Source: Deltaproteobacteria bacterium RBG_13_49_15
GTDB taxonomy: Bacteria; Desulfobacterota; Desulfobacteria; Desulfobacterales; UBA2156
Length of the DNA: 8,032 nucleotides
Assembly: GCA_001797695.1 (NCBI GenBank)
Contig: MGQD01000072.1
Location: 6,918 to 14,949 of the forward strand
Direction: 5' to 3'
How positions within the stretch are numbered: the first letter of the stretch is position 1; each line of letters opens with the position of its first letter. The notes under the pieces were generated by a model. It was not told the DNA's origin. It was given only the letters and a program-made list of their open reading frames with translations, and searched no databases. Made by a program: the position numbers and the translations under genes. Shown in pieces: positions 6,019 through 8,032 of the stretch.

Positions 6019-7001
6019 ATCATTTTGAATTCCAGCGATCGGTAATCGGATCTTCCTGCCCCGGCAGCCTCCGCCTTGGCTATAAAGGGAAGATCGCCGG
6101 GATCTTTTCCCAAAAGGGTTGCGCCGAAGCTGTCTGCAGCCACCTGATCCGAACTCACCACCAGCCTGTTCGTTTTTTTAAGATCAGATAGAGAACCTCC
6201 GGTCGGTCCGTTAGTGATCATCGTGAAGGTTCCATCAAGAATGACCAAGGTCGGTTTCACCAAGATCGCCAACTCCTTGATGATGTCATGGATATTCTGA
6301 TGAAAAATATTTCTTCGACCGCCCAAAATCCCATACCAGTTTTTCATGGACATGGAGGCGCCGCTCCGCTGGTGATCCTTGACCGGCGCCACACCGATCA
6401 CCTTGTTGATCCCGGCAAAAGGTTCATACAAAACAGGCCACTCCCGGATCAGTTTTCCCCCTGAAAGAGTCATGGGTTTAAAATAATGCTCCTTAGGGAT
6501 AACAACCTCTGCACCGGCCGACAGGGCGGCTTTGGCGATGCCGGTCAGCGAAAAACAGCTGAGAGGATCATTGATCGGATTGTCCGTCACGATCACTTTT
6601 TTCGCTCCGGCCTTGCGGCAAAGACTTGCCAATTCGTAAACCAGGTCCGGATGGGTGGTGGCGGAAAGATTCGGCGGCGTGGCAAAAGCGGCATTCACCT
6701 TTAATAAAACGCGGTCCCCTTCTCTGATCCATGCCTCAATCCCGCCCATGGCGTTTAGTGCCCGCTTGAGCGCGTTGATCCGGTCAGGGTCTTTTGCTAC
6801 ACACATGCGCCCCTCAAGGCCGGGAATGGAAAAATCCGGGAAGCCTATTAATGATTTTACCTCGAAAGAAGATGAAGTTCTGCGGTGTTTATGAAAGCCG
6901 TACCCAATTGCACCTGCTCCGGCTATGGATAGGGCTGCTTTGACGGTTCGGATCAAAAATTGGCGCCTGTCTTCGGATTTGGGTGCGGTTTTAGAATCCA
7001 C
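6015..7001 (-). CDS. DUF362 family protein with Tat-type N-terminus
   Basis: Protein of 328 residues read from a GTG at 7001. This start places AAAGGGA (7009-7015) 7 nt upstream and gives a twin-arginine motif DRRQFLI (11-17) followed by a small hydrophobic segment (about 19-35), so Tat-dependent export or membrane anchoring is likely. The remainder matches the DUF362 fold as I know it: LLKVN (99-103), a HPDLV segment (117-121), KVIVTDNP (135-142), VAPVKDHQ (204-211), MKNWYGILGGRR (219-230) and VILDG (253-257). Many DUF362 proteins carry a ferredoxin domain; this one has none and only two scattered Cys after the signal (67 and 128, with a third at 149), so it is probably not itself an Fe-S protein. 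The function of DUF362 is not established. The 11-nt overlap with the upstream gene and the ATGA overlap downstream show it belongs to one translational unit with the polyferredoxin, perhaps as an assembly or partner protein. Confidence 0.87.
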   Translation of the reverse strand: MDSKTAPKSEDRRQFLIRTVKAALSIAGAGAIGYGFHKHRRTSSSFEVKSLIGFPDFSIPGLEGRMCVAKDPDRINALKRALNAMGGIEAWIREGDRVLLKVNAAFATPPNLSATTHPDLVYELASLCRKAGAKKVIVTDNPINDPLSCFSLTGIAKAALSAGAEVVIPKEHYFKPMTLSGGKLIREWPVLYEPFAGINKVIGVAPVKDHQRSGASMSMKNWYGILGGRRNIFHQNIHDIIKELAILVKPTLVILDGTFTMITNGPTGGSLSDLKKTNRLVVSSDQVAADSFGATLLGKDPGDLPFIAKAEAAGAGRSDYRSLEFKMI

Positions 7002-7998
7002 CGGTCATTCCCTTTACATGCTGCTTCAGGTTGCGGGCAAGCATGAGAGCGGCGTCTCTGTCCGTTGCCTGATGGACACCCCCGAGAAAAACACCCTGGG
7101 AAAAGACGGCCTCGAATCCGTCCAGGACGGATAGAATTCGGATCCCGGATTCGTTTACAGTCCCCTCTTCTTTTCCACCGAACTCCAAAAGAAAATTCGC
7201 ATATGAATTTGCCAGATCCTGAGCTTCTGATACTAAACTGCGTTTGGATAAAAATCCGCTCAATTCCACTCCGTTGATCCGATAGTTGACCGTCCATACC
7301 TGATTGAGTTTTTCAAAGCCGAACGCGTTTTCGGGTATCATCTCGAGGCTTTGAGATAAAAGCCCGGTTTTCGGAAAAAGAGAGGCGCCCAAAACCGGCT
7401 CAGCTTTTACCGCCACATCTTTGATGAGTACCAACCCGAGAGCCTTCATGGCAGCCAAACCGGATTCCGTCTCCGACGATGAGATAAATTCGACATAATA
7501 CGGCCCATGCACCAAGAATAGAGCATTCTGAGTGCGGTAAGAATAATCGCCGATCCCTGCCGGTTCTGAATCACCGCGTTTCTGTGCGCTGAAAACGGCA
7601 AAGGCGTTCTCCGGTTTTCCCATATGATATATAAAGATTTCCATCCATTCGCCGGATCTCCCTTTTAACTGAAGCCGCTGAGTTTCAAGGCGGATAAACC
7701 CGGCGCTGAGATAAAGCTCGGCCTTGCCGTCGATTTTTTCCGATAGATTTAAAGGATTAAAATGCACTGGCGGGGAAAGTGGGACAAGGGACTCAGGGAT
7801 ACTAAGTTTAGCGATTAACAGCTCGCCGGATTGATCCGAATCGCGGTCCTTTCTGCTTTTGAATTCTTCAGATAGGTTGCTGACCGTCGATGAAAAGCGG
7901 AATTGCTCGATATAAATAACGGCTGCGACGACAGTCAAAAAAAATAAGATAAGGACACTTATAATGGTTTCGCGGCTGCCCGCTTTTTTTTTCGACAA
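6991..7998 (-). CDS. DUF6599-family membrane-anchored protein (5' end uncertain)
   Basis: At least 335 residues. A basic N-terminus (SKKKAGSRE) leads into one hydrophobic helix (about 12-30), after which the chain should lie in the periplasm. The soluble part has the features I associate with DUF6599: KAELYLSAGF (92-101), WMEIFIYHMGKPENAFAVFS (118-137), the glycine at 148-150 before DYSYRT, and GPYYVEF (165-171), with a second related-looking half (about 215-325). No cysteines or metal motifs are seen. Function unknown; it is the first gene visible of the redox unit and overlaps the DUF362 gene by 11 nt. The only start codon in the window is TTG at 7998, with no good ribosome binding site. 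The frame stays open through the right edge, so the true start may lie outside. Codons 3-5 are a run of nine A. The family call is from remembered motif pattern and moderately sure. Confidence 0.78.
   Translation of the reverse strand: MSKKKAGSRETIISVLILFFLTVVAAVIYIEQFRFSSTVSNLSEEFKSRKDRDSDQSGELLIAKLSIPESLVPLSPPVHFNPLNLSEKIDGKAELYLSAGFIRLETQRLQLKGRSGEWMEIFIYHMGKPENAFAVFSAQKRGDSEPAGIGDYSYRTQNALFLVHGPYYVEFISSSETESGLAAMKALGLVLIKDVAVKAEPVLGASLFPKTGLLSQSLEMIPENAFGFEKLNQVWTVNYRINGVELSGFLSKRSLVSEAQDLANSYANFLLEFGGKEEGTVNESGIRILSVLDGFEAVFSQGVFLGGVHQATDRDAALMLARNLKQHVKGMTGGF
7009..7015 (-). promoter_or_regulatory. Shine-Dalgarno supporting the GTG start of the DUF362 gene
   Basis: AAAGGGA on the minus strand, 7 nt before the GTG at 7001 and inside the end of the preceding gene. 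No ATG in this frame lies near the Tat motif, so this site justifies the GTG choice. Confidence 0.55.
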
Positions 7999-8032
7999 GG
8001 GATACCGCTTTCTCGTGACGAACGGAAGTTCA

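Noticed and set aside
6953..7297. Minus-strand frame of 114 codons overlapping the DUF6599/DUF362 junction
   Set aside because: Out of frame with both real genes, Arg/Gly-rich composition typical of a shadow frame.

Overview
The window reads as a compact, single-strand stretch of a Gram-negative anaerobe. All seven supported genes lie on the minus strand, so transcription runs from position 8032 towards position 1. The combination of a NapH/NapG-type polyferredoxin, a DUF362 protein, a DUF6599 protein, several twin-arginine (Tat) signals and a CpxP/Spy-CpxR-CpxA stress module, at moderate GC, most resembles Desulfobacterota (former Deltaproteobacteria). That placement is an inference from gene content, not from a marker gene.

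Right part (about 7998 to 4048): a tightly coupled three-gene unit. A membrane-anchored DUF6599-family protein overlaps a Tat-signal DUF362 protein by 11 nt. The DUF362 gene overlaps, through an ATGA, a 656-residue membrane iron-sulfur protein. That protein fuses a NapH-like membrane half to a NapG-like four-cluster half, with a second Tat-type signal inside the chain. After a 53-nt gap follows a Tat-exported aldo/keto reductase with a C-terminal Fe-S domain (3994 to 2777). Together they suggest an extracytoplasmic redox route: quinol pool, membrane Fe-S protein, periplasmic Fe-S clusters, exported oxidoreductase. The real substrate cannot be read from the sequence.

Left part (2776 to 73): an envelope-stress regulon unit. 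A 162-nt intergenic region carries four GTAA-type repeats at exact 10-bp spacing, matching the known CpxR box architecture. It is followed by a Spy/CpxP-like periplasmic protein, a 60-nt gap holding a strong stem-loop, then an OmpR-family response regulator and its histidine kinase, which overlap by 26 nt. The likely logic is autoregulation of spy-RR-HK by the response regulator, with the stem-loop lowering regulator output relative to the abundant periplasmic protein.

No RNA genes, insertion sequences, CRISPR arrays, attachment sites or origins were seen. The only stretches without a gene are short: 1-72, 2099-2158, 2615-2776, 3995-4047 and 7999-8032.
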